From contig NZ_JAHUZG010000006.1 in the NCBI RefSeq assembly GCF_019218285.1, positions 62,001-126,000 on the forward strand: a stretch of DNA of 64,000 nucleotides, read 5' to 3'. The DNA is from Antarctobacter sediminis (GTDB taxonomy: Bacteria > Pseudomonadota > Alphaproteobacteria > Rhodobacterales > Rhodobacteraceae). This document shows positions 18,379 to 27,433 of the stretch, one piece after another (position 1 is the first letter of the stretch; each line of letters begins with the position of its first letter). The notes under the pieces are model-generated. The model saw nothing but the letters and a program-made list of their open reading frames with translations, did not search any database and had not been told where the DNA came from. Both the position numbers and the translations under genes were made by a program.

Positions 18379-19754
18379 AGCAGGTCCTCGCTTGTAATAC
18401 ATAGGGACTGGGTTGTGATTGCCGTTCGATCGGCCAGGTAGGATCGCGTGACGACCCTGCGGGTGACGCGCCATCTTGCGCCGCCGGTACCGGCCGTCCC
18501 GCAACACAGAAGGGCCAAGACCTCGCGTGCTGACTGCTCGACGTCGTTCTTGTCGGCCCCTGCGGCTGCCAGTCGAATGCGAATGTCGCCTGGGTCAGGC
18601 CCGAGGTCTTGCTGGCTGAGTGCACCATCAGCGGAATCATGGACGCTGGAGACGCCGATCAGGTCAAACCGCGCGGTGACATCAAGCCCTCGGAACTTCA
18701 GCCTATCTCGTAGAACTTGCCGGGTCGCTTGGGCGCGGGCGAGGGCATTCGGCCCAGCCACGGACACTTCGCCTTCTCCGAGGTAGCTGCCGCCGAAACA
18801 CGCGGTGACTTTTAGCTTTTTCGGGCGCGAACTGCCTGTAACGCCGAGGATCTGAACCCTGTCTTCGCCTATTCGGCTCAAAGTCACATCGGACAGGTCG
18901 ACGGTCACATCCGGGGTAATGTAATTTGACGGGTCGTGGATCTCGTACAGGAGTTGTTCCTTGATGGTCCGTTCATCCACGACCCCTCCGGTCCCGGCCG
19001 CTTTGCCGACAACGATGCTGCCAGCAGCGCTGACTTCGGCAATCGGAAAGCCGATATTTTCGGGGTTGGGGATTTCCTTGTAACCGGGTTCGAAGAAGAC
19101 CCCGCCGCATACCTGCGACCCGCATTCCAGTAGATGCCCCGCAGTGGCGCCGGCGGCCAGCAGATCCCAGTCATCCGCAGACCAGCCGAAATGGTGGATC
19201 AGGGGGGCAAGGGCCAGCGAAGGATCGCCCGTCCGGCCACAGATCACCACGTCTGCACCCTTAGCGAGCGCCTCGACTAGTGGCTGAGCGTCCAGGTACG
19301 CATTGGCGGACACCAGTGTCCCATCGTGTACGTCGATGTCTTCGTCTGCCTCGTAGACTTCCAGTTCGTCCAGCGAAACCTGTTCGCGGATGTCGTCGCC
19401 GAGCACCACGCCGATGCGCATACCCTTGAGGTTCAGGGATTTCGCCAGCCGGCTAATGCAGCGGGCGGCTCCCATCGGGTTGGCGCCGCCAAAATTCCCG
19501 ATGATCTTGATACCATTCTCGAAGCAGTCTTTCAGAATGGGGCTGAGGAGCGGTTCGAGCATTGGCTCGTAGCCGCTATCGTTGGACGTCGAGCGCTCAA
19601 GTTGGGCGAGAGCCACGGTGCGCTCTCCCAGAACCTCGAAAAAGATCGCGGATGGCCGTCCGTCCGCAACAAGTGTCCTGACCACCGGAATCGGCGCGTC
19701 GATCCGGTCGCCGGAGAAGCCGGAGCCGTTACCTATCAAGAAACTGTCAGCCAT
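18375..19754 (-). CDS. AtuA-family protein (DUF1446-type large subunit)
   Basis: A 459-residue protein with IGNGSGFSGDRIDAPIPVV at the N-terminus, FGGANPMGAARCIS (about 86-99) and ICGRTGDPSLALAPLIHHFGW (about 179-199), the conserved blocks of the AtuA family named for citronellol/geraniol growth in Pseudomonas. No biotin or carboxylase genes of a terpene cluster are nearby, so a terpene role is unlikely; family members occur in many sugar- and organic-acid cassettes. It heads a leftward trio divergent from a TRAP transporter, from which it is separated by 232 bases with possible operators. The ribosome site (GGGA) is weak. Confidence 0.82.
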   Translation of the reverse strand: MADSFLIGNGSGFSGDRIDAPIPVVRTLVADGRPSAIFFEVLGERTVALAQLERSTSNDSGYEPMLEPLLSPILKDCFENGIKIIGNFGGANPMGAARCISRLAKSLNLKGMRIGVVLGDDIREQVSLDELEVYEADEDIDVHDGTLVSANAYLDAQPLVEALAKGADVVICGRTGDPSLALAPLIHHFGWSADDWDLLAAGATAGHLLECGSQVCGGVFFEPGYKEIPNPENIGFPIAEVSAAGSIVVGKAAGTGGVVDERTIKEQLLYEIHDPSNYITPDVTVDLSDVTLSRIGEDRVQILGVTGSSRPKKLKVTACFGGSYLGEGEVSVAGPNALARAQATRQVLRDRLKFRGLDVTARFDLIGVSSVHDSADGALSQQDLGPDPGDIRIRLAAAGADKNDVEQSAREVLALLCCGTAGTGGARWRVTRRVVTRSYLADRTAITTQSLCITSEDLL

Positions 19755-19805
19755 TTCTGCATCCCATTTTGCACACGCGTTCAGTATCTGTAGATATCAT
19801 GGGAG

Positions 19806-19869
19806 TGCAATCAGAATCTTTGGCTCATCACGAGATTAAGAATTTAACGATTAATATCATATGATTGCA
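19806..19869. promoter_or_regulatory. Inverted TGCAATCA octamers between AtuA and TRAP operons
   Basis: TGCAATCA lies at 19806-19813 on the plus strand and its inverted copy TGATTGCA at 19862-19869. A perfect palindrome ATCATATGAT (19856-19865) overlaps the second. ATATCAT also recurs 60 bases apart (19794, 19854). The setting is the AT-rich divergent promoter region, so these are candidate sites for the LacI-type regulator at 24098. Confidence 0.4.
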
Positions 19870-19986
19870 GCGCTCCGCCCTTTGGGGTGGCGTCTTCTCG
19901 GTGCTTGGGCGCCAAGTGAGTTATTGCACGCGTATCCAAAATGTTCATACTGGGTATTGAGGGGAAGCGAATCGGAGGAGATGCGC

Positions 19987-21018
19987 ATGACATGCATTGG
20001 AAAACTGAAAACACCTGCGGCTTTACTTGCAGGCGCAATTACGCTTGCTGCAGCCACGGCGGCGAATGCGCAGGATGTCCGGTGGCAGGCGTCGACATGG
20101 GGTACGCCGCGCGCTGCCACGGCGGGTGCCGAAGCCTGGGCTGAGGAAATCTCGCGACGCACGGATGGCGCGTTCCAGATCGCCATCCACTACGGTGGAG
20201 AGCTGTCAGCGCCGCGGAACAATCTCGACAACCTGCAGTTGGGTGCTTTCGAGGTTGCGAACTACTGCGGTGGCTTCCACCCCGGCAAGCATCCGGCGTC
20301 CATGGTCGTCGAGCTGCCCTTCCTTCCGTTCGAGGATCCCGCCGACCAGCGCGCCGCACATGAAGCGGTGTATTCGCATCCTGTCGTCGAGAAGGAGCTT
20401 GCGCGCTGGAATGCCAAGTGGATGCTGTCCTCGGTCCTGCCGCAGATGGAGTTGATCGGACGGGGCGACGCGGTGGAAACCGTGGCTGGAATCGAAGGTC
20501 TGCGTGTCCGCGCCTTGGGGCCTTTGGGGGCTGCCTATGAAAAGGCTGGTGCTGTCCCGATGTCGCTGTCGGCGCCAGAAACCTACCAGGCGCTGTCGCA
20601 GGGAGTGCTGGATTCCGTGGCCATTGCGCATTACGCCATGGCCTCTTACCGGCTGTACGAGCCTTCGGACTGGGTGACCGAAAACCTTGCCCCCGGAACC
20701 GTGAACTGCCCCTGGGTTGTCAGCCTTGATGCGTGGAACGCGTTGCCGCAGGAATACCGCGATATCGCGCTCGAGGCGCGAGACGTGGCCTATGCTGCCT
20801 TCGCCGAAGCCTATGGCGCGGCGGTTACCGATGCGATGCAGGCCTTCCGCGATGACGGCCTGATCATCGTGACAATCCCGGAGGCTGAACGCGAAAAGTT
20901 CCGCGAGCTGGCAGGTGTGCCGCTGTGGCGGGAGTGGATCGCAGACGCCGAGGCAAAGGGCCTGCCCGGTCAGGAATTGTTCGATCGCATGATGGCGGCG
21001 GTTTCGTCCGAAAAATAA
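19987..21018 (+). CDS. TRAP transporter substrate-binding protein (DctP family)
   Basis: A 343-residue periplasmic binding protein. The signal peptide is about 1-30, ending ATAANA before QDVRWQAST. DctP-fold sequences include WAEEISRRTDGAFQIAIHYGGELS and IEGLRVRALGPLGAAYEKAGAVPMSLSAPETYQALSQGVLD-type segments, in which the Arg of VRALG contacts the carboxylate of the ligand in this family. The start at 19987 is favoured by GGAGGAG six bases upstream; an ATG six bases earlier is too close. With DctQ and DctM genes downstream it feeds an organic acid into the cell; the threonate genes nearby suggest a four-carbon sugar acid. Confidence 0.88.
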   Translation: MTCIGKLKTPAALLAGAITLAAATAANAQDVRWQASTWGTPRAATAGAEAWAEEISRRTDGAFQIAIHYGGELSAPRNNLDNLQLGAFEVANYCGGFHPGKHPASMVVELPFLPFEDPADQRAAHEAVYSHPVVEKELARWNAKWMLSSVLPQMELIGRGDAVETVAGIEGLRVRALGPLGAAYEKAGAVPMSLSAPETYQALSQGVLDSVAIAHYAMASYRLYEPSDWVTENLAPGTVNCPWVVSLDAWNALPQEYRDIALEARDVAYAAFAEAYGAAVTDAMQAFRDDGLIIVTIPEAEREKFRELAGVPLWREWIADAEAKGLPGQELFDRMMAAVSSEK

Positions 21019-21032
21019 CCGCCCCGGCGGTT
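21017..21032 (+). promoter_or_regulatory. Hairpin at the stop of the TRAP binding-protein gene
   Basis: AACCGCC (21017-21023) pairs with GGCGGTT (21026-21032) across two bases and overlaps the TAA stop. No T-run follows. It may stabilise the upstream message. Confidence 0.4.
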
Positions 21033-21059
21033 CTTGGCGGTCGAAGGAGGCCATTTAGC

Positions 21060-22091
21060 ATGAGCAAAGAACAAGGTGGGCAGCGGCGATTTCAAAATCG
21101 CCCGCCCGGGTCGAATTGGGGCGATTTCGGAGATGATGACTGCTTGGGTCGGCTCAATCTGATCACGCCGGAACGGCGTCGGAAGGCGGCCGAGGAGATC
21201 CGCGAGGGCCTCACCTTCTGTCTCAGCCTGCCGCTGGATATTCCGGGGCGCAACGTGCTGAACCCCAACCGCAAATCGCCAAAGCTGAAACCTACGGTCC
21301 GGCGTCACGGAGAGGCCTATCACTACCGGGTCGAGCAGGAGCACGCGGGCGTCGTCGATGTCTCTTGCGACGATGTCATCACGATCTACAGCCAGTATTC
21401 CACCCAGTGGGATTCTCTGGCCCATAACGGCGCGCTCTTCGATGCGGATGGAGACGGGGTCGCGGAAGAGGTCTACTACAACGGCTATCGGGCGCGCGTC
21501 GACGTGATCGCGCCGGACGCCGAAAGCGGCCGCGGCGGATCCAACCCGCTGGGCATTGATCGGCTTGCCGAAAGCTGTGTGCAGGGCAGGGGTGTGCTGG
21601 TCGACCTAGAAAAGGTCTTTGGCCCCGAGCGCCGATTGATCGGCTTGCCGGAACTGAACCATGCAATGGATGTACTTGGCCTTGAGATCGAGGTGGGCGA
21701 TGTACTGTGCCTGCACACCGGTTTCGCGCGCGAACTGTGGAAGATGGGGGATACCCCGGATGCCAAGACACTGGCCTGTGTCGGGGCTGAACTGGATGGC
21801 GCGGATCGCAGCCTACTGGACTGGATATCGGGGTCCGGCATCGCGGCCTTGGTTGCCGACAATGCGGTGGTCGAGCACCGTCCAGCGGCACCGCGCACCG
21901 ACGGTGTCTTGCTGCCGCTGCACAACCACTGTCTGTTCAAGCTGGGGCTGCCGCTGGGCGAACTCTGGCACCTGTCAGACCTGGCGAGGTGGCTGAACCG
22001 GGCTGGACGAACACGGTTTTTCCTCAGCGCTCCGCCGCTGCGCCTGCCCGGCGCGGTCGGCTCACCCGTCACTCCTGTTGCGACCGTTTGA
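21060..22091 (+). CDS. Cyclase-family (kynurenine-formamidase-like) metal hydrolase
   Basis: A 343-residue protein of the cyclase family (PF04199 type). Landmarks are NWGDFGDDDCLGRLNLITPE, YSQYSTQWDSLAHNG (usual metal site HxGTHxDxPxH region is here altered to TQWDSLAHNGALFDADGDG), GIDRLAESCVQGRGVLVDL, EVGDVLCLHTGF and PLHNHCLFKLGLPLGE. This long form with QWDSLAH is common in catabolic clusters and is thought to open a lactone or amide ring. AAGGAGG precedes the ATG. It is inserted between the binding protein and the membrane subunits of the TRAP system, so its substrate is probably what the system imports, for example a lactone of a sugar acid (inference). Confidence 0.8.
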   Translation: MSKEQGGQRRFQNRPPGSNWGDFGDDDCLGRLNLITPERRRKAAEEIREGLTFCLSLPLDIPGRNVLNPNRKSPKLKPTVRRHGEAYHYRVEQEHAGVVDVSCDDVITIYSQYSTQWDSLAHNGALFDADGDGVAEEVYYNGYRARVDVIAPDAESGRGGSNPLGIDRLAESCVQGRGVLVDLEKVFGPERRLIGLPELNHAMDVLGLEIEVGDVLCLHTGFARELWKMGDTPDAKTLACVGAELDGADRSLLDWISGSGIAALVADNAVVEHRPAAPRTDGVLLPLHNHCLFKLGLPLGELWHLSDLARWLNRAGRTRFFLSAPPLRLPGAVGSPVTPVATV

Positions 22092-22117
22092 AACCACAGC
22101 TTCGCATGGGGAATATT

Positions 22118-22684
22118 ATGAAGAAATCCGACAAGATCCTGGCGGCGCTGAACCGGGCGGTCAGCGCGGTGGAGAACCTTGGCGCCGCCATTGGGGCCTG
22201 GGTCATTTTCGGCCTCTTGTGGCTGAGTGTAGCGGAAATCCTGTCACGCAACCTGCTGAGCGCGCCCCTGCGCGGGCAGTTCGACGTTTTGGTCCTGGTG
22301 GGGCCACTGTATGGCTTGCTGGGCCTGTCCTATTGCTACCGCAAGGCCGGTCACGTCCGCATGGACCTGGTCAACCGCAAACTCACGGGGCGCAGCGCCC
22401 ATGTAACCGAAATCCTCATCGCCGGCTGCGCCCTGCTGATCACGGTGCAATTGTTCCAAGGGTCGCTGTCGCACTTCAGCCGGTCCTACATGATCGGCGA
22501 CACTACCATTGCTATGAACTGGCCGACCTGGCCGTCAAAGCTGATGGCGCCGCTGTCTTTCGCCATCCTCGCGGCGCGGCTGGTCCTGACCATCTGGGCG
22601 CACGGACGTTTGCTCATGGATCCGGCACGATCGGCAATCGCCATTCCGGTTCCGCCGGACCCCGTCAACGAAGCCGTCGACTGA
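22118..22684 (+). CDS. TRAP transporter small membrane subunit (DctQ family)
   Basis: A 188-residue protein with four hydrophobic segments (about 22-42, 55-75, 100-118 and 148-168), the DctQ topology. The second segment is followed by CYRKAGHVRMDLV, a family landmark. GGGGA stands five bases before the chosen ATG. It bridges binding protein and the large DctM subunit in the inner membrane. Confidence 0.85.
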   Translation: MKKSDKILAALNRAVSAVENLGAAIGAWVIFGLLWLSVAEILSRNLLSAPLRGQFDVLVLVGPLYGLLGLSYCYRKAGHVRMDLVNRKLTGRSAHVTEILIAGCALLITVQLFQGSLSHFSRSYMIGDTTIAMNWPTWPSKLMAPLSFAILAARLVLTIWAHGRLLMDPARSAIAIPVPPDPVNEAVD

Positions 22685-22719
22685 ACGACCCCTTCCAGAC
22701 TTGATCAAAGGATAGAGAC

Positions 22720-24018
22720 ATGGACCCTATCACCGTGGGACTCATCGGCGTTGCCGGATTGTTCGTCCTCATCCTCGTTGGTTTTCCCATCGTGTTCGCC
22801 GCGGCGATCACCGGCTTCCTGGGGTTGAGCTACCTCAAGGGCTTTGGCGTAGCCACCAACATATCGGGGCTGATCCCCTATGACAGCACAGCGCGCTACG
22901 AATTGTCCGTTCTGCCGCTGTTCATCCTGATCGGCTTTCTGGCCAACTCGGCGGGCATGATCAACGGGGCCTACAGGTTCGCCCGGGCCTGGCTGGGATG
23001 GATGCCGGGCGGGGTTGGAGTGGCCACGATCTTTGCCAGCGCCGGTTTCGGCGCCGTTTCCGGGGCAAGCACGGCAACAGCCGCAGTCTTTGCCCGGGTC
23101 GCGATCCCGGAACTGTCCAAGAGTGGCTACTCGTTGAAGAACTCTGCGGCGCTGGTTGCGGCTAGTGGCACGCTTGCCTCGCTGATCCCGCCCAGCACGA
23201 TCCTCGTGGTCTACGGCATCATCGTTGAGGAATCGATTGGCAAGCTGCTGCTGGCAGGCTTCATTCCGGGGTTCTTTTCTGCGTTGGTCTATGCGGCCTA
23301 TATCGTCTTTGCCGCCAAGACCGGGGCAGGCGACGGGCCGCAGATCATCCGAGAAAGCTGGCGCGTGCGCTTGGCCGAGGTGCCGCGGGTGCTGCCGATT
23401 ATTGCCGTGATCCTGGTGATCATCATCGGCATGTCCTCGGGCTGGTCAACGCCTACTGAGGCTGGGGCCGTGGGCGCCGGGATCGTTTTTCTGATGTTCC
23501 TGGCTTCCGGGAAATTCTCGATTCGAGAGCTGCATTCCTGCCTAATGGATTCGATCCGCCTGACCGTGATGATCTTTGCCACCATCTGGGGCGTGCTGAT
23601 CCTCGCGCGGTTCTTGGCCTTCAGCGGCTTGCCGGGCGCGGTGGCTAACTGGATCGTGTCCCTCGACATGCATGCCTCGGTGATCCTGAGCGTCATTCTA
23701 TTGGCCTATGTCGTGCTTGGCATGTTCATGAATGCCATCGGTATGCTGCTTCTCACCCTGCCGATCATTTTTCCTGCCATAGTCGGACTGGGTTTTGACC
23801 CGATCTGGTTTGGGATACTCGTGGTCAAGGTGGTTGAGATCGGGCTGATCACGCCGCCCGTGGGGCTAAACTGCTTCGTTGTGGCCGGTGTGCGCCCCGA
23901 CATCCCGCTGGGATCCATATTCAAAGGTGTCTTACCGTTTCTCGCGATGGACATCGTGACAATTGCAATCCTGTTCTCGTTTCCGGCCATCGTTTTGTGG
24001 CTGCCCAACCTAGTGTGA
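22720..24018 (+). CDS. TRAP transporter large membrane subunit (DctM family)
   Basis: A 432-residue polytopic permease with about twelve membrane segments. It has the family sequences FGAVSGASTATAAVFARVAIPE (about 109-130), LIPPSTILVVYGI and GLITPPVGLNCFVVAGV, the last near the C-terminal ion site. It drives Na+-coupled uptake with the DctQ and DctP partners. It begins 35 bases after dctQ and is followed by the LacI regulator gene in the same direction. Confidence 0.9.
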   Translation: MDPITVGLIGVAGLFVLILVGFPIVFAAAITGFLGLSYLKGFGVATNISGLIPYDSTARYELSVLPLFILIGFLANSAGMINGAYRFARAWLGWMPGGVGVATIFASAGFGAVSGASTATAAVFARVAIPELSKSGYSLKNSAALVAASGTLASLIPPSTILVVYGIIVEESIGKLLLAGFIPGFFSALVYAAYIVFAAKTGAGDGPQIIRESWRVRLAEVPRVLPIIAVILVIIIGMSSGWSTPTEAGAVGAGIVFLMFLASGKFSIRELHSCLMDSIRLTVMIFATIWGVLILARFLAFSGLPGAVANWIVSLDMHASVILSVILLAYVVLGMFMNAIGMLLLTLPIIFPAIVGLGFDPIWFGILVVKVVEIGLITPPVGLNCFVVAGVRPDIPLGSIFKGVLPFLAMDIVTIAILFSFPAIVLWLPNLV

Positions 24019-24097
24019 TCGCAGTTTGTGCGGGGCAATGGCTTCCGATAGCGTAGCTCGGAGTAATCTAGAAAAAAGAAGGAATGAAAGCGGCGCG

Positions 24098-25108
24098 ATG
24101 GGCAAAAAGATATCCGCAAGCCGGGTGACCGCCGATGATGTTGCGCGCGCAGCAGGGGTATCCCGATCAGTCGTGTCTCGCACCTTCACAAAGGGGGCAT
24201 CTGTTTCAGCTAAACGGCGCAAGCTGGTGTTGGAGGCGGCAGAAAAACTGGGCTACGAGCCAAATATTGCGGCTCGTGTGCTGGCCGGAAAGGCTAGCAA
24301 CGTGGTGGGCATACTCACTGGTCCGCTGCTCAACCCCTTTCTTGCCGATTTGCTGGACAAGCTGTCAGACGGGTTGCGAGAGGCGGGGTTCCTGCCAACT
24401 CTGTTCAAGGTCGATACCGCAAGCGATGCCAAGAGCATCCTGCCACTCATCGCTCAATATCACATGGTGTCGACCATCGTCATGGGTATCTCACCCTCGG
24501 CGCAGATTTCCAAGTTCTTCTCCGGTCAGTCACAGATGCCGATCATTCTGAATCTTGGCGTGTTGCGGGATGTCGAAGCGGCCAACATCTCGACCGATCA
24601 TTTCAAGGGCGGCATGCTTGCCGCGCAAGCGCTGCTTGATGGCGGAGCCCGCAATCCTGCGGTGGTGACGCGTCAGATCGAAGCCGGTATCTATGAAGAG
24701 CGCGCGGCAGGGTTTCGATACGTGCTCGACCAGGCAGGAGTGCAGTGCACGTCACTTCAAGTGACGGAAGGGTCTTACCAAGCCGGACATGAGGCTATGC
24801 TGCGGCTTTCCAAAAGTGAAAAGCATCCGGATGCGATATTCTTCGGCAACGATGTCATGGCGCTTGGGGGGCTTGATGCATTGAGGATCGACCTTGGCCT
24901 TTCGGTTCCGGGGGATGTCGCCGTGGTGGGATACGACGACATTCCTAGCGCGGCACTGGGAGCGTACAGGATCAGTACTATACGGCAGCCGGTTCGAAAG
25001 CTGGCCTCAATGGCGGTCGCTGCGATTGTCGACTTCGAAAATAGTGGTGCTGCTGATCTGACAACATCTATGATTGCGCCCGCCTACGTCCCACGCGACA
25101 CGATCTGA
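24098..25108 (+). CDS. LacI-family regulator of the TRAP/threonate cassette
   Basis: A 336-residue LacI/GalR regulator. The N-terminal helix-turn-helix reads VTADDVARAAGVSRSVVSRTF with the hinge YEPNIAARVLAGKASNVVGIL; a periplasmic-binding-protein-like effector domain follows (about 60-336). The TV-T recognition helix is altered to SVVS. The start at 24098 is the most sensible ATG, although AAGAAGGA lies further upstream than usual. It sits between transport and catabolic genes and probably senses a sugar acid or its intermediate. Confidence 0.85.
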   Translation: MGKKISASRVTADDVARAAGVSRSVVSRTFTKGASVSAKRRKLVLEAAEKLGYEPNIAARVLAGKASNVVGILTGPLLNPFLADLLDKLSDGLREAGFLPTLFKVDTASDAKSILPLIAQYHMVSTIVMGISPSAQISKFFSGQSQMPIILNLGVLRDVEAANISTDHFKGGMLAAQALLDGGARNPAVVTRQIEAGIYEERAAGFRYVLDQAGVQCTSLQVTEGSYQAGHEAMLRLSKSEKHPDAIFFGNDVMALGGLDALRIDLGLSVPGDVAVVGYDDIPSAALGAYRISTIRQPVRKLASMAVAAIVDFENSGAADLTTSMIAPAYVPRDTI

Positions 25109-25259
25109 TGCCTTGGACTGCCGGAAGCCTTGCGTGTCGGCGTGCGCGGTGGCGGTGGGCTGCGTGTCCAATGGTAATTGCAGATCGCTGCGCTGATGGC
25201 TGTTCTATTCTTACCTGACGTTGCCCCGCGGTGGCCCCGGTGGGCGAAAGGAAACTGAA

Positions 25260-26168
25260 ATGACAAACAATAGCAAAAACGTGGCTGTAGTCGGGTTGGG
25301 CGCGATGAGCTACGGCATTGCCGTCTCCGCGCTTCGCGGTGGCCACAGGGTCTGGGGGGCGGACATCAGCTCCGATCATGTTGCCCGGTTCCAGGCAGAG
25401 GGCGGGCAGGGCGGTGCCCTGACCAACGCCGCCGGTGATCTGGATGCCGTTGCGATTGTTGTTCTGAACACAGCCCAAACCAATAGCGTGATTTTCGGCG
25501 TGGATGGTATCGTCGCCCGGTTGCGGTCCGGAGCGGTGGTCGTAGCCTGTGCCACCGCGCCCTCGGCCTTTGAAAGGGAGATGTCGGTGCGCTGCGCCGC
25601 GGACGGGATTCTCTATCTCGACGCACCGATTTCGGGCGGAGCCGCGAAGGCCGCCAGCGGGAAATTGTCGATTGTGGCCTCGGGCACGCCCGATGCCTTG
25701 ACCGTTTCCCAGCCGTTCTTGGATAGCATCGCCGAGATAGTGTTCGAGCTCGGGGGCGAAGCCGGGACAGGCAGCGCTATGAAGGCGGTCAACCTGCTTT
25801 TGGCTGGAGTGAATATTGCCACCATGGCCGAGGCGCTGACCTTTGGCATGACCCAGGGTTTGGCCCCCGAGAAGTTCGTCGAGGTGATCAGCAAATGCGC
25901 CAGCACCAGCTGGATGATGGAAAACCGTACACCACATATCGTACTTGGGGACTGCACGCTGCTGAATTCGGTCATTATTTGGCCCAAGGATCTGGGCATC
26001 GTGCTGAACATCGCGAGGTCAGCGCGGTTCAGTCCCCCGATCACTGCCCTTGCGATGAGGCAGTTCCTCGCCGCCGTAGGGATGGGGCTTGGTCAGGAGG
26101 ATGATGCTGCAGTGGCCAAGGTCTATACCCGTAGCGCGCGTCTGGCATTGGCGGGAGAGGACAAATGA
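25260..26168 (+). CDS. ltnD: L-threonate dehydrogenase-like oxidoreductase
   Basis: A 302-residue beta-hydroxyacid dehydrogenase (6-phosphogluconate/HIBADH superfamily). The NAD site is VAVVGLGAMSYGIAVSALRG, the substrate loop DAPISGGAAKAASGKLSI, and the catalytic Lys is in SAMKAVNLLLAGVN. LtnD proteins oxidise L-threonate to 2-oxo-tetronate. The assignment rests on its coupling to otnK, otnC and otnI, which together make the known threonate route. AAAGGAAAC precedes the ATG and the stop overlaps the otnK start. Confidence 0.85.
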   Translation: MTNNSKNVAVVGLGAMSYGIAVSALRGGHRVWGADISSDHVARFQAEGGQGGALTNAAGDLDAVAIVVLNTAQTNSVIFGVDGIVARLRSGAVVVACATAPSAFEREMSVRCAADGILYLDAPISGGAAKAASGKLSIVASGTPDALTVSQPFLDSIAEIVFELGGEAGTGSAMKAVNLLLAGVNIATMAEALTFGMTQGLAPEKFVEVISKCASTSWMMENRTPHIVLGDCTLLNSVIIWPKDLGIVLNIARSARFSPPITALAMRQFLAAVGMGLGQEDDAAVAKVYTRSARLALAGEDK

Positions 26169-27433
26169 CGACCGTTCTTGGCTGTATTGCCGATGACTTC
26201 ACCGGTGCAACGGACCTTGCCGGGCTCCTTGCCCGCAGCGGGGTTCGGGTTTCCCTTAGGATTGGTGTCCCCGAACAACCGCCGTCGGATCCTGCCGCTT
26301 TCGAGGTGATCGCGCTGAAATCACGAACCGCTCCCGTGTGTGAAGCCGTTGCCGAGACACTCGCTGCGCTGAAATGGCTGCAGGCGGCGGGGGCGCGGCG
26401 CTTCTTTTGGAAGTATTGCTCGACTTTCGACAGCACGGCAGAAGGCAATATCGGCCCCGTGGCCGAAGCGCTGATGGCGGATTTGGGCACGGATCAGACG
26501 ATCTATTGCCCGGCCTTCCCGGAAAACGGGCGCTCCATCTTCATGGGCAATCTGTTTGTCGGGCGTCAGCCGCTGGCGGAGAGCCCGATGAGGGATCACC
26601 CGCTGACCCCCATGCGCGACAGCAATCTGATGCGCCTGCTGAAACCGCAGGTGACGCTCCCCGTGGGGCTGGCGGACAGGTTGACGGTGGCGCAGGGGCC
26701 GCAGGCGCTGCGGGCGGAGCTGGACGCGCTGAAGACGCAGGGCGTGGCTCACGTGGTGGTCGATGCCGTGGCAAACGAGGACCTGTCAGTGATCGCCGAA
26801 GCCTGCCGCGGCATGCCGCTGATGACTGGCGGCAGCGCCGTGGCCATGCCGCTGCCCGCGCTTTACCTGGCCGATGGCACGCTTTCGCCTGATGCGCCCA
26901 AGGCAAAGGCGCCGACGCTTGGCAGAGGCACCATCGTGCTATCGGGCAGCTGCTCTGCCCTGACCAACAAGCAGGTGGCGGATTATATCAACCGCGGCGC
27001 CACGGCCTTCCAGCTGGACCCGCTGGCACTGGCGGAGGACGGACCGCAGAAGGCGCTGGACTGGTTGGCGGGACAGAATCTGGAGGCGGCTCCGTTGATC
27101 TACGCCACGGCCAATCCAGAAAGCGTACGCGCGGCGCAGGACAGGCTGGGCGTGGCTGGCGCAGGCGAGATCGTCGAAGCCGCGCTGTCGGCCTGCGCGG
27201 TCGCGGCGCGCGACAGGGGCGCGCGCCGCGTGATCGTTGCGGGCGGAGAAACCTCTGGCGCGGTCACCAAGGCGTTGGGTGTCGCCCAGTTGGACATCGG
27301 GACAGAGATCGCGCCCGGTGTGCCCTGGACCTATTGCCACTCTGGCGGTCTCCAGATCGCGCTTACCCTGAAATCCGGCAATTTCGGCCGCGAGACGTTC
27401 TTTACCGACGCGCAGGAAAGGCTGACGTCATGA
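26165..27433 (+). CDS. otnK: 3-oxo-tetronate kinase (four-carbon acid sugar kinase)
   Basis: A 422-residue kinase of the DUF1537/OtnK family. The N-terminal domain shows LGCIADDFTGATDLAGLLA and FWKYCSTFDSTAEGNIGPV; the C-terminal nucleotide-binding domain shows IVLSGSCSALTNKQV and RVIVAGGETSGAVTKALG. It phosphorylates 3-oxo-tetronate at O4. ATGA overlaps link it to ltnD before and otnC after. Confidence 0.92.
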   Translation: MTTVLGCIADDFTGATDLAGLLARSGVRVSLRIGVPEQPPSDPAAFEVIALKSRTAPVCEAVAETLAALKWLQAAGARRFFWKYCSTFDSTAEGNIGPVAEALMADLGTDQTIYCPAFPENGRSIFMGNLFVGRQPLAESPMRDHPLTPMRDSNLMRLLKPQVTLPVGLADRLTVAQGPQALRAELDALKTQGVAHVVVDAVANEDLSVIAEACRGMPLMTGGSAVAMPLPALYLADGTLSPDAPKAKAPTLGRGTIVLSGSCSALTNKQVADYINRGATAFQLDPLALAEDGPQKALDWLAGQNLEAAPLIYATANPESVRAAQDRLGVAGAGEIVEAALSACAVAARDRGARRVIVAGGETSGAVTKALGVAQLDIGTEIAPGVPWTYCHSGGLQIALTLKSGNFGRETFFTDAQERLTS

